From Kappaphycus alvarezii (lineage: Eukaryota > Rhodophyta > Florideophyceae > Gigartinales > Solieriaceae), in contig NADL03000781.1 of assembly GCA_002205965.3 (NCBI GenBank), positions 1-64,000 on the forward strand: a stretch of DNA of 64,000 nucleotides. The letters run 5' to 3'. A program made the position numbers and the translations under genes. The notes below the pieces were generated by a model, which was not told the origin of the DNA, ran no database searches, and was given only the letters and a program-made list of their open reading frames with translations. Below are positions 32,901 through 47,643 of the stretch, in pieces. How positions within the stretch are numbered: the stretch's first letter is position 1; each line of letters starts with the position of its first letter.

Positions 32901-34075
32901 TTACTCTACCATTTGAGCTACAGAAGCAGTTTAATTACAAGTTTTGGCAGGGAAAGACGTAAATTTAGAAGCAAAGTATATATGGTATACGGCAGGCATC
33001 GAGAGCTTTTGGTATTAAGTTCTATAGCGTAATATTAAACCTCGAATTCACGCAGTCTACGGCTGATCCATGCTTTTACTACAAAAAATGGACGGCATTT
33101 ATGTGTATTTAATTGTGTATGTCGACTTATATCATCGAATAGCATTACGTTATGTCAAGATGTGAAGGCTACGTTAAAACGGCATTTTGAAGTCAGAGAC
33201 TTGAAGGCAGCAAAGTATTTTCTCGGTGTTTCCATTTTTCGGAATAGAAAGATGCGGACTGTAAGAATTGGTCAAAAGCAGTAAATACTTAATGTTTTTA
33301 AGAAGTTTGGTATGTTTTGTTCTAAAAGTATCAATACACCAAGGGTTGCGAGGTCAAATCTTGATTATGATAATGAAAGCATAAACGAGATGACATTTCC
33401 ATACCGCGAGCTCGTCGGTTGTCTCATGTACTTGGCGGTGACAACAAGGCCAGACATTATGTATGCAGTTGGAGTACTGGCCAGATACTACAGCTCGGCT
33501 GCAGTAATACATTGGATTGCAGCCAAAAGGGTGTTGCGATACTTGAAAAATACCATATATTACAGTATATGTTATATGGAAAGCAGTGAATCTGTCATAG
33601 ACAGATGCACTGGTTCTGATTGGTCTGGTAACAAGTCGAGGAAATCAACCAGATGTTACGCGTTTAGTGTTTATGAGCAGATTTTTCATTGAAGTCAAAA
33701 CTTCAGACTGTTGTTACCGCGTCTACTTCTGAAGCTGAATATATAGCTCAAGCATTTGCAAGAAGGGAGATTCTATAGATTAAAAAGCTGTGCATTGATT
33801 TCCAAGTTCCTCAGCAACTGATTCATATCTACGCTAATAACATGATGGCGGTTAAACTTGCTAAAGAATCGTCCACTACAGAAAGGAGTAATCATATAGA
33901 TGTCGTTTACCATTTTATAAGCGACCATGTGAATAAGGGGGAAATAGTCCTGCAACCCATACCCACAGAGTAGATGATCGCTGACTGTATGACGAAAACA
34001 TTACAAGGGGTCAAGCTTCGAAGATTTATAAGCAAAATTGGAGTTTCAGAATACGGTGACAAGCCTGAGGGGGAA
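29997..34075 (+). mobile_element. Copia array internal region 2 (fossil)
   Basis: Near-identical to internal region 1, with the same parts in the same order and the same interruptions. Confidence 0.9.
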
Positions 34076-34415
34076 TGTTAGGTTTACATGAAATTGCATA
34101 AAACATACAGGTTGGTCATTTAGACATGGACGCACGTGTATTTGGTCACAGCGAGGCATTATCAATATCAAATGCATCGTCCTCACAGCATTTGTTGTAT
34201 GAAATTGATTGCTCAGCGATACTCTAGAGCTATTGATTTAGAACTGTATATATGTAGGTTGAGCTATCTAAAGTCACTGAACTAAAAGTAAGGAGTACAA
34301 ATTACTCAGCTTGACATATAAGTTCAACACGACCAAGACTAGCACCTTGATCATCTCAAGTTTCGTATCTGGACTAACCGCCAGCTTTCGTTCAAGCCCC
34401 ATCAAAACACCCACA
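34076..34415 (+). repeat. Copia array LTR 3
   Basis: 340 bp, shared between units 2 and 3. Confidence 0.9.
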
Positions 34416-37400
34416 GGTTATGGGCCCCGAATCCATGATGAACGACAAAATATATACGATTGAAAAGCTAATGGATAAGAAGTTATGGGCGTCGCAGTTA
34501 CGCTTTTTTTTTGGAATCTCTTGATTTGTGGCGCTTTGTTGACGAAAGCCCTGATTTCGAAACGGAGATTAGAAAAGGATGATTCCGTGGATGTTTTCTC
34601 AAAGAAAAAGAAAGAGCATAGGCTACAGCAACACTGCTTGGCCGAAATTTTACTGAATGTTGAATCTAAATATTTGCCTTCATTGGCAAAGAAGAGGGAT
34701 ACTAAAGAGGTATGGAATGCGCTAGAGAACTGAAAAAAGTAAGTCCGCAGTAAGTCAGTATACGCTGAGAACAAAATTATTCAGACTCCGTGTGAAGGAG
34801 GGTCAATCGATTAGGTCATAAATTGAAGAAATATGTGAAATTGAAAATGATCTAGCATTAAGTGGCTATGAACTAGAGTAGAATGACAACAATTTTGCTC
34901 TTTTACAGGAGTTGGGGAAGGATTATGAAGTGACAAAAGCGGTGTTTCAGAATAGTATGGATTTTTCATTCGAGGAAACTGTCTCCAGGTTGGATATAAG
35001 AGAAGAGGAACTGAACATAAAAGGAAGGAGTAGCAAGGGTAAAACAACCACATTCTACACTGGAAAAAGCAGCAATAAGTGAAAACCATTTAATGGAAAG
35101 TGGCATGGTTGTGGCAAACGAGGCCATCAGCTTTACAAGTGCTACCTTAATCGAGAATCAAAGAATTATAGGCCTCATTTTAAAAACACTCCTGAAATCG
35201 AGGAAAGAATTCGCAGTCTAAATGAGATGGCAAAGGCCAGAGATGATAGAGACAATACTGCTGGTATTGAAGGCCGCAGTAATGACACAGAATGTGGTTC
35301 CATTGGTACTGGATTAAAGGACATGAGTACATCATGTTTTTAGACACCTGCGCTACTCAACACATGACGAATCAGCTTGAAGCTTTATTTGACTATGAAC
35401 TAGAAAAAATGCTGAGAATACTATAAGCACAGTATACGAGGTTGAGAAACTTAAAGTGAAGGGTCATGGTACAGTGTATCTAAAACAGTGTGTAGACCAT
35501 GAATGGAAGACCATTCGTTTAAATCGAGTCGCTTATATGCCAGATGTCAGAACAAGTCTGGTATCACAGCCCTTGGCACAAAAGGCAGGTATAATCATTC
35601 AGTATCTAAGAGTTTCTACTAAGGTGATTGCTATACATGGTACTAACACTGTCATGATCCGAAGAAATGAGTAACATGGAATTTGTGAGCCGGTAGGGGC
35701 TGCTGCTAGTAAGACCAAAGTTGTCATGCTTAGTGAAGGGTAAAATGATGACATGAAGTTGATGTAAAGAAGATTTTTTCACACAGACACAAATACTATA
35801 GAACAAATGATACGTCATATTGTGGTAGAGGGCCTTAATAAGGTCAAGAATGGTAATTCAAGTGTGTGCCTTGAATGCTGTGATGGGAAAAAGTCTGCCG
35901 TACCACACCCCGTCGTGAAAAATGACCAAGAGAAGTGTTGGAACTAATTTATTCTGATATCGTAGGACCCGCCAGAGTGGAATCATTTGGTGGATCGAAA
36001 TATATTCTAGGGTTCCTTGATGATGCTAGTTGTGCGTCTTGGGTAAGATTCCTACAAGACCGTTCAGAGGCATCCAAAGCTTCGGAGTCTCTATTTAATT
36101 TTGTAGATAAAATAACTAAGAAAAAGTTCAAGTACGCCCGGACTGATGGTGCAAAAGAGTACATGTCCAGGGAGCTGGAAAAAAGTTTTAATAGAAAGGG
36201 CATTGTGCATGAACAAACTCCTCCATACTCTCCGAATCAATGGAAGAGTAGAGAGACTTAATCGAACACTGGTTTAAGGAGCCAGGACTATTTTGTCAGA
36301 ACTGAAACCCATCAATAATCTAGAAGACTGTGAATATTTATGGGCTGAAGCCGTATCTACAATGAACTACGTCAGGAACCGAACTCTTACGAATTCGAAC
36401 CATAAATCATTTGGATAGATGAAAACTCATGAGATTGTATACGGCACTAAACTACACGTCTCAAATCTACACATTTTTGGATCAAGAGTGAAAGTTAAGA
36501 AACATATGCCGTGTATACAAAGAAAGTTTGATACTCCTACATGGACGGGATCCACGTCGTTTATGCCGCTGAGTCTGCATACAGAATTTACATACCGAAT
36601 GATAGGAAGGTAATTGTATCAAATGATGTAGTCGTCATCGAAAATATGGTCTCACCGCCTGTTCATGGTGTTAATTTTGGTTTGAATGATGGTTCAGAAA
36701 CCTCAGACGGTGAAGATGATAGTCACAGTCAACTTTAAGACAATTAACGTAATGATTCAGATTCAAATATGGACATAGTAAAGCTCATACAAGAGAATAA
36801 GGATATGTAGCGCATATTCCAAACGGTGGAAAACGGAAAGCTAGGCGACTAGACAGATGAACACAGGACAGAATGCTCGCTTATTTGGTTGCAGAGAAAA
36901 CTATTAAGCATTCATAGCAAAAGACACTGTCTAATTTACATGAAGCAGTGAGTGGTCCATGTAAAAAGCATTTAATTGATGAATTTAAGACGTAAATGGA
37001 CTCTATAATTGAATATGATGTGTTTGAAGTAATTTAGCTGCCTAAAAATAGGAAACTCATTCAAACTAAGTGGATATGTTTTTAAACCCCGACGAGAATG
37101 GAACTATTGTAAGACATAAGGCACGTCTAGTAGCGAAGGTTTTCCCAGATTCATGGCGTTGACTATTCTGAAGTGCTCGCTCTAGTAACCAAGCTCACCA
37201 CTGTAATATTTTTATTGTGGATTGCTGGTGTATACGATATGAAGAGTGAACAAATAGACATCAAAACAGCCTTTCGAAACGGTGAACTTGAGGAGGATAT
37301 ATAACTGGAGCCGCTTACTCTACCATTTGAGCTACAGAAGCAGTTTAATTACAAGTTTTGGCAGGGAAAGACGTAAATTTAGAAGCAAAGTATATATGGT

Positions 37401-38488
37401 ATACGGCAGGCATCGAGAGCTTTTGGTATTAAGTTCTATAGCGTAATATTAAACCTCGAATTCACGCAGTCTACGGCTGATCCATGCTTTTACTACAAAA
37501 AATGGACGGCATTTATGTGTATTTAATTGTGTATGTCGACTTATATCATCGAATAGCATTACGTTATGTCAAGATGTGAAGGCTACGTTAAAACGGCATT
37601 TTGAAGTCAGAGACTTGAAGGCAGCAAAGTATTTTCTCGGTGTTTCCATTTTTCGGAATAGAAAGATGCGGACTGTAAGAATTGGTCAAAAGCAGTAAAT
37701 ACTTAATGTTTTTAAGAAGTTTGGTATGTTTTGTTCTAAAAGTATCAATACACCAAGGGTTGCGAGGTCAAATCTTGATTATGATAATGAAAGCATAAAC
37801 GAGATGACATTTCCATACCGCGAGCTCGTCGGTTGTCTCATGTACTTGGCGGTGACAACAAGGCCAGACATTATGTATGCAGTTGGAGTACTGGCCAGAT
37901 ACTACAGCTCGGCTGCAGTAATACATTGGATTGCAGCCAAAAGGGTGTTGCGATACTTGAAAAATACCATATATTACAGTATATGTTATATGGAAAGCAG
38001 TGAATCTGTCATAGACAGATGCACTGGTTCTGATTGGTCTGGTAACAAGTCGAGGAAATCAACCAGATGTTACGCGTTTAGTGTTTATGAGCAGATTTTT
38101 CATTGAAGTCAAAACTTCAGACTGTTGTTACCGCGTCTACTTCTGAAGCTGAATATATAGCTCAAGCATTTGCAAGAAGGGAGATTCTATAGATTAAAAA
38201 GCTGTGCATTGATTTCCAAGTTCCTCAGCAACTGATTCATATCTACGCTAATAACATGATGGCGGTTAAACTTGCTAAAGAATCGTCCACTACAGAAAGG
38301 AGTAATCATATAGATGTCGTTTACCATTTTATAAGCGACCATGTGAATAAGGGGGAAATAGTCCTGCAACCCATACCCACAGAGTAGATGATCGCTGACT
38401 GTATGACGAAAACATTACAAGGGGTCAAGCTTCGAAGATTTATAAGCAAAATTGGAGTTTCAGAATACGGTGACAAGCCTGAGGGGAA
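34416..38488 (+). mobile_element. Copia array internal region 3 (fossil)
   Basis: Same structure as regions 1 and 2, with a few private single-base length differences. Confidence 0.9.
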
Positions 38489-38828
38489 TGTTAGGTTTAC
38501 ATGAAATTGCATAAAACATACAGGTTGGTCATTTAGACATGGACGCACGTGTATTTGGTCACAGCGAGGCATTATCAATATCAAATGCATCGTCCTCACA
38601 GCATTTGTTGTATGAAATTGATTGCTCAGCGATACTCTAGAGCTATTGATTTAGAACTGTATATATGTAGGTTGAGCTATCTAAAGTCACTGAACTAAAA
38701 GTAAGGAGTACAAATTACTCAGCTTGACATATAAGTTCAACACGACCAAGACTAGCACCTTGATCATCTCAAGTTTCGTATCTGGACTAACCGCCAGCTT
38801 TCGTTCAAGCCCCATCAAAACACCCACA
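38489..38828 (+). repeat. Copia array LTR 4
   Basis: 340 bp, shared between units 3 and 4. Confidence 0.9.
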
Positions 38829-41800
38829 GGTTATGGGCCCCGAATCCATGTGAACGACAAAATATATACGATTGAAAAGCTAATGGATAAGAAGTTATGG
38901 GCGTCGCAGTTACGCTTTTTTTTTGGAATCTCTTGATTTGTGGCGCTTTGTTGACGAAAGCCCTGATTTCGAAACGAGATTAGAAAAGGATGATTCCGTG
39001 ATGTTTTCTCAAAGAAAAAGAAAGAGCATAGGCTACAGCAACACTGCTTGGCCGAAATTTTACTGAATGTTGAATCTAAATATTTGCCTTCATTGGCAAA
39101 GAAGAGGGATACTAAAGAGGTATGGAATGCGCTAGAGAACTGAAAAAGTAAGTCCGCAGTAAGTCAGTATACGCTGAAACAAAATTATTCAGACTCCGTG
39201 TGAAGGAGGGTCAATCGATTAGGTCATAAATTGAAGAAATATGTGAAATTGAAAATGATCTAGCATTAAGTGGCTATGAACTAGAGTAGAATGACAACAA
39301 TTTTGCTCTTTACAGGAGTTGGGAAGGATTATAAGTGACAAAAGCGGTGTTTCAGAATAGTATGGATTTTCATTCGAGGAAACTGTCTCCAGGTTGATAT
39401 AAGAGAAGAGGAACTGAACATAAAAGGAAGGAGTAGCAAGGGTAAAACAACCACATTCTACACTGGAAAAAGCAGCAATAAGTGAAAACCATTTAATGGA
39501 AAGTGGCATGGTTTGGCAAACGAGGCCATCAGCTTTACAAGTGCTACCTTAATCGAGAATCAAAGAATTATAGGCCTCATTTTAAAAACACTCCTGAAAT
39601 CGAGGAAAGAATTCGCAGTCTAAATGAGATGGCAAAGGCCAGAGATGATAGAGACAATACTGCTGGTATTGAAGGCCGCAGTAATGACACAGAAGTGTTC
39701 CATTGGTACTGGATTAAAGGACATGAGTACATCATGTTTTTAGACACCTGCGCTACTCAACACATGACGAATCAGCTTGAAGCTTTATTTGACTATGAAC
39801 TAGAGAAAAAATGCTGAGAATACTATAAGCACAGTATACGAGGTTGAGAAACTTAAAGTGAAGGTCATGGTACAGTGTATCTAAAACAGTGTGTAGACCA
39901 TGAATGGAAGACCATTCGTTTAAATCGAGTCGCTTATATGCCAGATGTCAGAACAAGTCTGGTATCACAGCCCTTGGCACAAAAGGCAGGTATAATCATT
40001 CAGTATCTAAGAGTTCTACTAAGGTGATTGCTATACATGGTACTAACACTGTCATGATCCGAAGAAATGAGTAACATGGAATTGTGAGCCGGTGGCTGCT
40101 GCTAGTAAGACCAAAGTTGTCATGCTTAGTGAAGGGTAAAATGATGACATGAAGTTGATGTAAAGAAGATTTTTCACACAGACACAAATACTATAGAACA
40201 AATGATACGTCATATTGTGGTAGAGGGCCTTAATAAGGTCAAGAATGGTAATTCAAGTGTGTGCCTTGAATGCTGTGATGGGAAAAAGTCTGCCGTACCA
40301 CACCCCCGTCGTGAAAAATGACCAGAGAAGTGTTGGAACTAATTTATTCTGATATCGTAGGACCGCCAGAGTGGAATCATTTGGTGGATCGAAATATATT
40401 CTAGGGTTCCTTGATGATGCTAGTGTGCGTCTTGGGTAAGATTCCTACAAGACCGTTCAGAGGCATCCAAAGCTTCGGAGTCTCTATTTAATTTTGTAGA
40501 AAAATAACTAAGAAAAAGTTCAAGTACGCCCGGACTGATGGTGCAAAAGAGTACATGTCCAGGGAGCTGGAAAAAAGTTTTAATAGAAAGGGCATTGTGC
40601 ATGAACAAACTCCTCCATACTCTCCCGAATCAATGGAAGAGTAGAGAGACTTAATCGAACACTGGTTTAAGGAGCCAGGACTATTTTGTCAGAACTGAAA
40701 CCCATCAATAATCTAGAAGACTGTGAATATTTATGGGCTGAAGCCGTATCTACAATGAACTACGTCAGGAACCGAACTCTTACGAATTCGAACCATAAAT
40801 CATTTGGATAGATGAAAACTCATGAGATTGTATACGGCACTAAACTACACGTCTCAAATCTACACATTTTTGGATCAAGAGTGAAAGTTAAGAAACATAT
40901 GCCGTGTATACAAAGAAAGTTTGATACTCCTACATGGGACGGGATCCACGTCGTTTATGCCGCTGAGTCTGCATACAGAATTTACATACCGAATGATAGG
41001 AAGGTAATTGTATCAAATGATGTAGTCGTCATCGAAAATATGGTCTCACCGCCTGTTCATGGTGTTAATTTTGGTTTGAATGATGGTTCAGAAACCTCAG
41101 ACGGTGAAGATGATAGTCACAGTCAACTTTAAGACAATTAACGTAATGATTCAGATTCAAATATGGACATAGTAAAGCTCATACAAGAGAATAAGGATAT
41201 GTAGCGCATATTCCAAACGGTGGAAAACGGAAAGCTAGGCGACTAGACAGATGAACACAGGACAGAATGCTCGCTTATTTGGTTGCAGAGAAAACTATTA
41301 AGCATTCATAGCAAAAGACACTGTCTAATTTACATGAAGCAGTGAGTGGTCCATGTAAAAAGCATTTAATTGATGAATTTAAGACGTAAATGGACTCTAT
41401 AATTGAATATGATGTGTTTGAAGTAATTTAGCTGCCTAAAAATAGGAAACTCATTCAAACTAAGTGGATATGTTTTTAAACCCCGACGAGAATGGAACTA
41501 TTGTAAGACATAAGGCACGTCTAGTAGCGAAAGGTTTTTCCCAGATTCATGGCGTTGACTATTCTGAAGTGCTCGCTCTAGTAACCAAGCTCACCACTGT
41601 AATATTTTTATTGTGGATTGCTGGTGTATACGATATGAAGAGTGAACAAATAGACATCAAAACAGCCTTTCGAAACGGTGAACTTGAGGAGGATATATAA
41701 CTGGAGCCGCTTACTCTACCATTTGAGCTACAGAAGCAGTTTAATTACAAGTTTTGGCAGGGAAAGACGTAAATTTAGAAGCAAAGTATATATGGTATAC

Positions 41801-42885
41801 GGCAGGCATCGAGAGCTTTTGGTATTAAGTTCTATAGCGTAATATTAAACCTCGAATTCACGCAGTCTACGGCTGATCCATGCTTTTACTACAAAAAATG
41901 GACGGCATTTATGTGTATTTAATTGTGTATGTCGACTTATATCATCGAATAGCATTACGTTATGTCAAGATGTGAAGGCTACGTTAAAACGGCATTTTGA
42001 AGTCAGAGACTTGAAGGCAGCAAAGTATTTTCTCGGTGTTTCCATTTTTCGGAATAGAAAGATGCGGACTGTAAGAATTGGTCAAAAGCAGTAAATACTT
42101 AATGTTTTTAAGAAGTTTGGTATGTTTTGTTCTAAAAGTATCAATACACCAAGGGTTGCGAGGTCAAATCTTGATTATGATAATGAAAGCATAAACGAGA
42201 TGACATTTCCATACCGCGAGCTCGTCGGTTGTCTCATGTACTTGGCGGTGACAACAAGGCCAGACATTATGTATGCAGTTGGAGTACTGGCCAGATACTA
42301 CAGCTCGGCTGCAGTAATACATTGGATTGCAGCCAAAAGGGTGTTGCGATACTTGAAAAATACCATATATTACAGTATATGTTATATGGAAAGCAGTGAA
42401 TCTGTCATAGACAGATGCACTGGTTCTGATTGGTCTGGTAACAAGTCGAGGAAATCAACCAGATGTTACGCGTTTAGTGTTTATGAGCAGATTTTTCATT
42501 GAAGTCAAAACTTCAGACTGTTGTTACCGCGTCTACTTCTGAAGCTGAATATATAGCTCAAGCATTTGCAAGAAGGGAGATTCTATAGATTAAAAAGCTG
42601 TGCATTGATTTCCAAGTTCCTCAGCAACTGATTCATATCTACGCTAATAACATGATGGCGGTTAAACTTGCTAAAGAATCGTCCACTACAGAAAGGAGTA
42701 ATCATATAGATGTCGTTTACCATTTTATAAGCGACCATGTGAATAAGGGGGAAATAGTCCTGCAACCCATACCCACAGAGTAGATGATCGCTGACTGTAT
42801 GACGAAAACATTACAAGGGGTCAAGCTTCGAAGATTTATAAGCAAAATTGGAGTTTCAGAATACGGTGACAAGCCTGAGGGGGAA
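38829..42885 (+). mobile_element. Copia array internal region 4 (fossil)
   Basis: Same structure as the others but about 20 bp shorter. The shortening is concentrated in its first 1.7 kb as many single-base length differences. The rest is near-identical to the other units. Confidence 0.9.
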
Positions 42886-43225
42886 TGTTAGGTTTACATG
42901 AAATTGCATAAAACATACAGGTTGGTCATTTAGACATGGACGCACGTGTATTTGGTCACAGCGAGGCATTATCAATATCAAATGCATCGTCCTCACAGCA
43001 TTTGTTGTATGAAATTGATTGCTCAGCGATACTCTAGAGCTATTGATTTAGAACTGTATATATGTAGGTTGAGCTATCTAAAGTCACTGAACTAAAAGTA
43101 AGGAGTACAAATTACTCAGCTTGACATATAAGTTCAACACGACCAAGACTAGCACCTTGATCATCTCAAGTTTCGTATCTGGACTAACCGCCAGCTTTCG
43201 TTCAAGCCCCATCAAAACACCCACA
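42886..43225 (+). repeat. Copia array LTR 5
   Basis: 340 bp, shared between units 4 and 5. Confidence 0.9.
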
Positions 43226-46200
43226 GGTTATGGGCCCCGAATCCATGATGAACGACAAAATATATACGATTGAAAAGCTAATGGATAAGAAGTTATGGGC
43301 GTCGCAGTTACGCTTTTTTTTTGGAATCTCTTGATTTGTGGCGCTTTGTTGACGAAAGCCCTGATTTCGAAACGGAGATTAGAAAAGGATGATTCCGTGG
43401 ATGTTTTCTCAAAGAAAAAGAAAGAGCATAGGCTACAGCAACACTGCTTGGCCGAAATTTTACTGAATGTTGAATCTAAATATTTGCCTTCATTGGCAAA
43501 GAAGAGGGATACTAAAGAGGTATGGAATGCGCTAGAGAACTGAAAAAAGTAAGTCCGCAGTAAGTCAGTATACGCTGAGAACAAAATTATTCAGACTCCG
43601 TGTGAAGGAGGGTCAATCGATTAGGTCATAAATTGAAGAAATATGTGAAATTGAAAATGATCTAGCATTAAGTGGCTATGAACTAGAGTAGAATGACAAC
43701 AATTTTGCTCTTTTACAGGAGTTGGGGAAGGATTATGAAGTGACAAAAGCGGTGTTTCAGAATAGTATGGATTTTTCATTCGAGGAAACTGTCTCCAGGT
43801 TGGATATAAGAGAAGAGGAACTGAACATAAAAGGAAGGAGTAGCAAGGGTAAAACAACCACATTCTACACTGGAAAAAGCAGCAATAAGTGAAAACCATT
43901 TAATGGAAAGTGGCATGGTTGTGGCAAACGAGGCCATCAGCTTTACAAGTGCTACCTTAATCGAGAATCAAAGAATTATAGGCCTCATTTTAAAAACACT
44001 CCTGAAATCGAGGAAAGAATTCGCAGTCTAAATGAGATGGCAAAGGCCAGAGATGATAGAGACAATACTGCTGGTATTGAAGGCCGCAGTAATGACACAG
44101 AATGTGGTTCCTTTGGTACTGGATTAAAGGACATGAGTACATCATGTTTTTAGACACCTGCGCTACTCAACACATGACGAATCAGCTTGAAGCTTTATTT
44201 GACTATGAACTAGAAAAAATGCTGAGAATACTATAAGCACAGTATACGAGGTTGAGAAACTTAAAGTGAAGGGTCATGGTACAGTGTATCTAAAACAGTG
44301 TGTAGACCATGAATGGAAGACCATTCGTTTAAATCGAGTCGCTTATATGCCAGATGTCAGAACAAGTCTGGTATCACAGCCCTTGGCACAAAAGGCAGGT
44401 ATAATCATTCAGTATCTAAGAGTTTCTACTAAGGTGATTGCTATACATGGTACTAACACTGTCATGATCCGAAGAAATGAGTAACATGGAATTTGTGAGC
44501 CGGTAGGGGCTGCTGCTAGTAAGCCAAAGTTGTCATGCTTAGTGAAGGGTAAAATGATGACATGAAGTTGATGTAAAGAAGATTTTTTCACACAGACACA
44601 AATACTATAGAACAAATGATACGTCATATTGTGGTAGAGGGCCTTAATAAGGTCAAGAATGGTAATTCAAGTGTGTGCCTTGAATGCTGTGATGGGAAAA
44701 AGTCTGCCGTACCACACCCCCGTCGTGAAAAATGACCAAGAGAAGTGTTGGAACTAATTTATTCTGATATCGTAGGACCCGCCAGAGTGGAATCATTTGG
44801 TGGATCGAAATATATTCTAGGGTTCCTTGATGATGCTAGTTGTGCGTCTTGGGTAAGATTCCTACAAGACCGTTCAGAGGCATCCAAAGCTTCGGAGTCT
44901 CTATTTAATTTTGTAGATAAAATAACTAAGAAAAAGTTCAAGTACGCCCGGACTGATGGTGCAAAAGAGTACATGTCCAGGGAGCTGGAAAAAAGTTTTA
45001 ATAGAAAGGGCATTGTGCATGAACAAACTCCTCCATACTCTCCCGAATCAATGGAAGAGTAGAGAGACTTAATCGAACACTGGTTTAAGGAGCCAGGACT
45101 ATTTTGTCAGAACTGAAACCCATCAATAATCTAGAAGACTGTGAATATTTATGGGCTGAAGCCGTATCTACAATGAACTACGTCAGGAACCGAACTCTTA
45201 CGAATTCGAACCATAAATCATTTGGATAGATGAAAACTCATGAGATTGTATACGGCACTAAACTACACGTCTCAAATCTACACATTTTTGGATCAAGAGT
45301 GAAAGTTAAGAAACATATGCCGTGTATACAAAGAAAGTTTGATACTCCTACATGGGACGGGATCCACGTCGTTTATGCCGCTGAGTCTGCATACAGAATT
45401 TACATACCGAATGATAGGAAGGTAATTGTATCAAATGATGTAGTCGTCATCGAAAATATGGTCTCACCGCCTGTTCATGGTGTTAATTTTGGTTTGAATG
45501 ATGGTTCAGAAACCTCAGACGGTGAAGATGATAGTCACAGTCAACTTTAAGACAATTAACGTAATGATTCAGATTCAAATATGGACATAGTAAAGCTCAT
45601 ACAAGAGAATAAGGATATGTAGCGCATATTCCAAACGGTGGAAAACGGAAAGCTAGGCGACTAGACAGATGAACACAGGACAGAATGCTCGCTTATTTGG
45701 TTGCAGAGAAAACTATTAAGCATTCATAGCAAAAGACACTGTCTAATTTACATGAAGCAGTGAGTGGTCCATGTAAAAAGCATTTAATTGATGAATTTAA
45801 GACGTAAATGGACTCTATAATTGAATATGATGTGTTTGAAGTAATTTAGCTGCCTAAAAATAGGAAACTCATTCAAACTAAGTGGATATGTTTTTAAACC
45901 CCGACGAGAATGGAACTATTGTAAGACATAAGGCACGTCTAGTAGCGAAAGGTTTTTCCCAGATTCATGGCGTTGACTATTCTGAAGTGCTCGCTCTAGT
46001 AACCAAGCTCACCACTGTAATATTTTTATTGTGGATTGCTGGTGTATACGATATGAAGAGTGAACAAATAGACATCAAAACAGCCTTTCGAAACGGTGAA
46101 CTTGAGGAGGATATATAACTGGAGCCGCTTACTCTACCATTTGAGCTACAGAAGCAGTTTAATTACAAGTTTTGGCAGGGAAAGACGTAAATTTAGAAGC

Positions 46201-47303
46201 AAAGTATATATGGTATACGGCAGGCATCGAGAGCTTTTGGTATTAAGTTCTATAGCGTAATATTAAACCTCGAATTCACGCAGTCTACGGCTGATCCATG
46301 CTTTTACTACAAAAAATGGACGGCATTTATGTGTATTTAATTGTGTATGTCGACTCATATCATCGAATAGCATTACGTTATGTCAAGATGTGAAGGCTAC
46401 GTTAAAACGGCATTTTGAAGTCAGAGACTTGAAGGCAGCAAAGTATTTTCTCGGTGTTTCCATTTTTCGGAATAGAAAGATGCGGACTGTAAGAATTGGT
46501 CAAAAGCAGTAAATACTTAATGTTTTTAAGAAGTTTGGTATGTTTTGTTCTAAAAGTATCAATACACCAAGGGTTGCGAGGTCAAATCTTGATTATGATA
46601 ATGAAAGCATAAACGAGATGACATTTCCATACCGCGAGCTCGTCGGTTGTCTCATGTACTTGGCGGTGACAACAAGGCCAGACATTATGTATGCAGTTGG
46701 AGTACTGGCCAGATACTACAGCTCGGCTGCAGTAATACATTGGATTGCAGCCAAAAGGGTGTTGCGATACTTGAAAAATACCATATATTACAGTATATGT
46801 TATATGGAAAGCAGTGAATCTGTCATAGACAGATGCACTGGTTCTGATTGGTCTGGTAACAAGTCGAGGAAATCAACCAGATGTTACGCGTTTAGTGTTT
46901 ATGAGCAGATTTTTCATTGAAGTCAAAACTTCAGACTGTTGTTACCGCGTCTACTTCTGAAGCTGAATATATAGCTCAAGCATTTGCAAGAAGGGAGATT
47001 CTATAGATTAAAAAGCTGTGCATTGATTTCCAAGTTCCTCAGCAACTGATTCATATCTACGCTAATAACATGATGGCGGTTAAACTTGCTAAAGAATCGT
47101 CCACTACAGAAAGGAGTAATCATATAGATGTCGTTTACCATTTTATAAGCGACCATGTGAATAAGGGGGAAATAGTCCTGCAACCCATACCCACAGAGTA
47201 GATGATCGCTGACTGTATGACGAAAACATTACAAGAGGTCAAGCTTCGAAGATTTATAAGCAAAATTGGAGTTTCAGAATACGGTGACAAGCCTGAGGGG
47301 GAA
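43226..47303 (+). mobile_element. Copia array internal region 5 (fossil)
   Basis: Same structure. Its last kilobase carries a few private substitutions that foreshadow the diverged last LTR. Confidence 0.9.
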
Positions 47304-47643
47304 TGTTAGGTTTACGTGAAATTGCATAAAACATACAGGTTGGTCATTTAGACATGGACGCACGTGTATTTGGTCACAGCGAGGCATTATCAATACCAAA
47401 TGCATCGTCTTCACAGCATTTGTTGTATGAAATTGATTGCTCAGCGATACTCTAGAGCTATTGATTTAGAACTGTATATATGTAGGTTGAGCTATCTAAA
47501 GTCACTGAACTAAAAGTAAGGAGTACAAATTACTCAGCTTGACATATAAGTTCAACACGACCAAGACTAACACCTTGATCATCTCAAGTTTCGTATCTGG
47601 ACTAACCGCTAGCTTTCGTTCAAACCCCATCAAAACTCCTACA
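47304..47643 (+). repeat. Copia array LTR 6 (outer right)
   Basis: 340 bp, about 2-2.5% different from the inner LTRs, the most diverged of the six. The GTATT target duplication follows it. Confidence 0.9.

Larger units (their letters stand above)
25237..47643 (+). mobile_element. Tandem array of a Ty1/copia element: 6 LTRs, 5 internal regions, broken
   Basis: Six 340-bp LTRs alternate with five internal regions of about 4.06-4.08 kb, all in the same orientation (unit step 4397-4420 bp). Internal order is gag, protease, integrase, RT, RNase H, typical of Ty1/copia. Neighbouring units share LTRs, and one 5-bp duplication flanks the whole block. All units carry the same set of roughly a dozen or more interruptions, so the element was dead before it was multiplied. 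The first LTR differs from the inner ones at about two sites and the last at about eight. The inner LTRs are almost identical. Confidence 0.92.

Noticed and set aside
25577-47303. Recurrent in-frame stops in the copia units as a sign of a variant genetic code
   Set aside because: The LINE pols and the bZIP frame end normally with standard stops, the copia units also have frame changes, and all units are copies of one another. Simple decay before amplification explains it.
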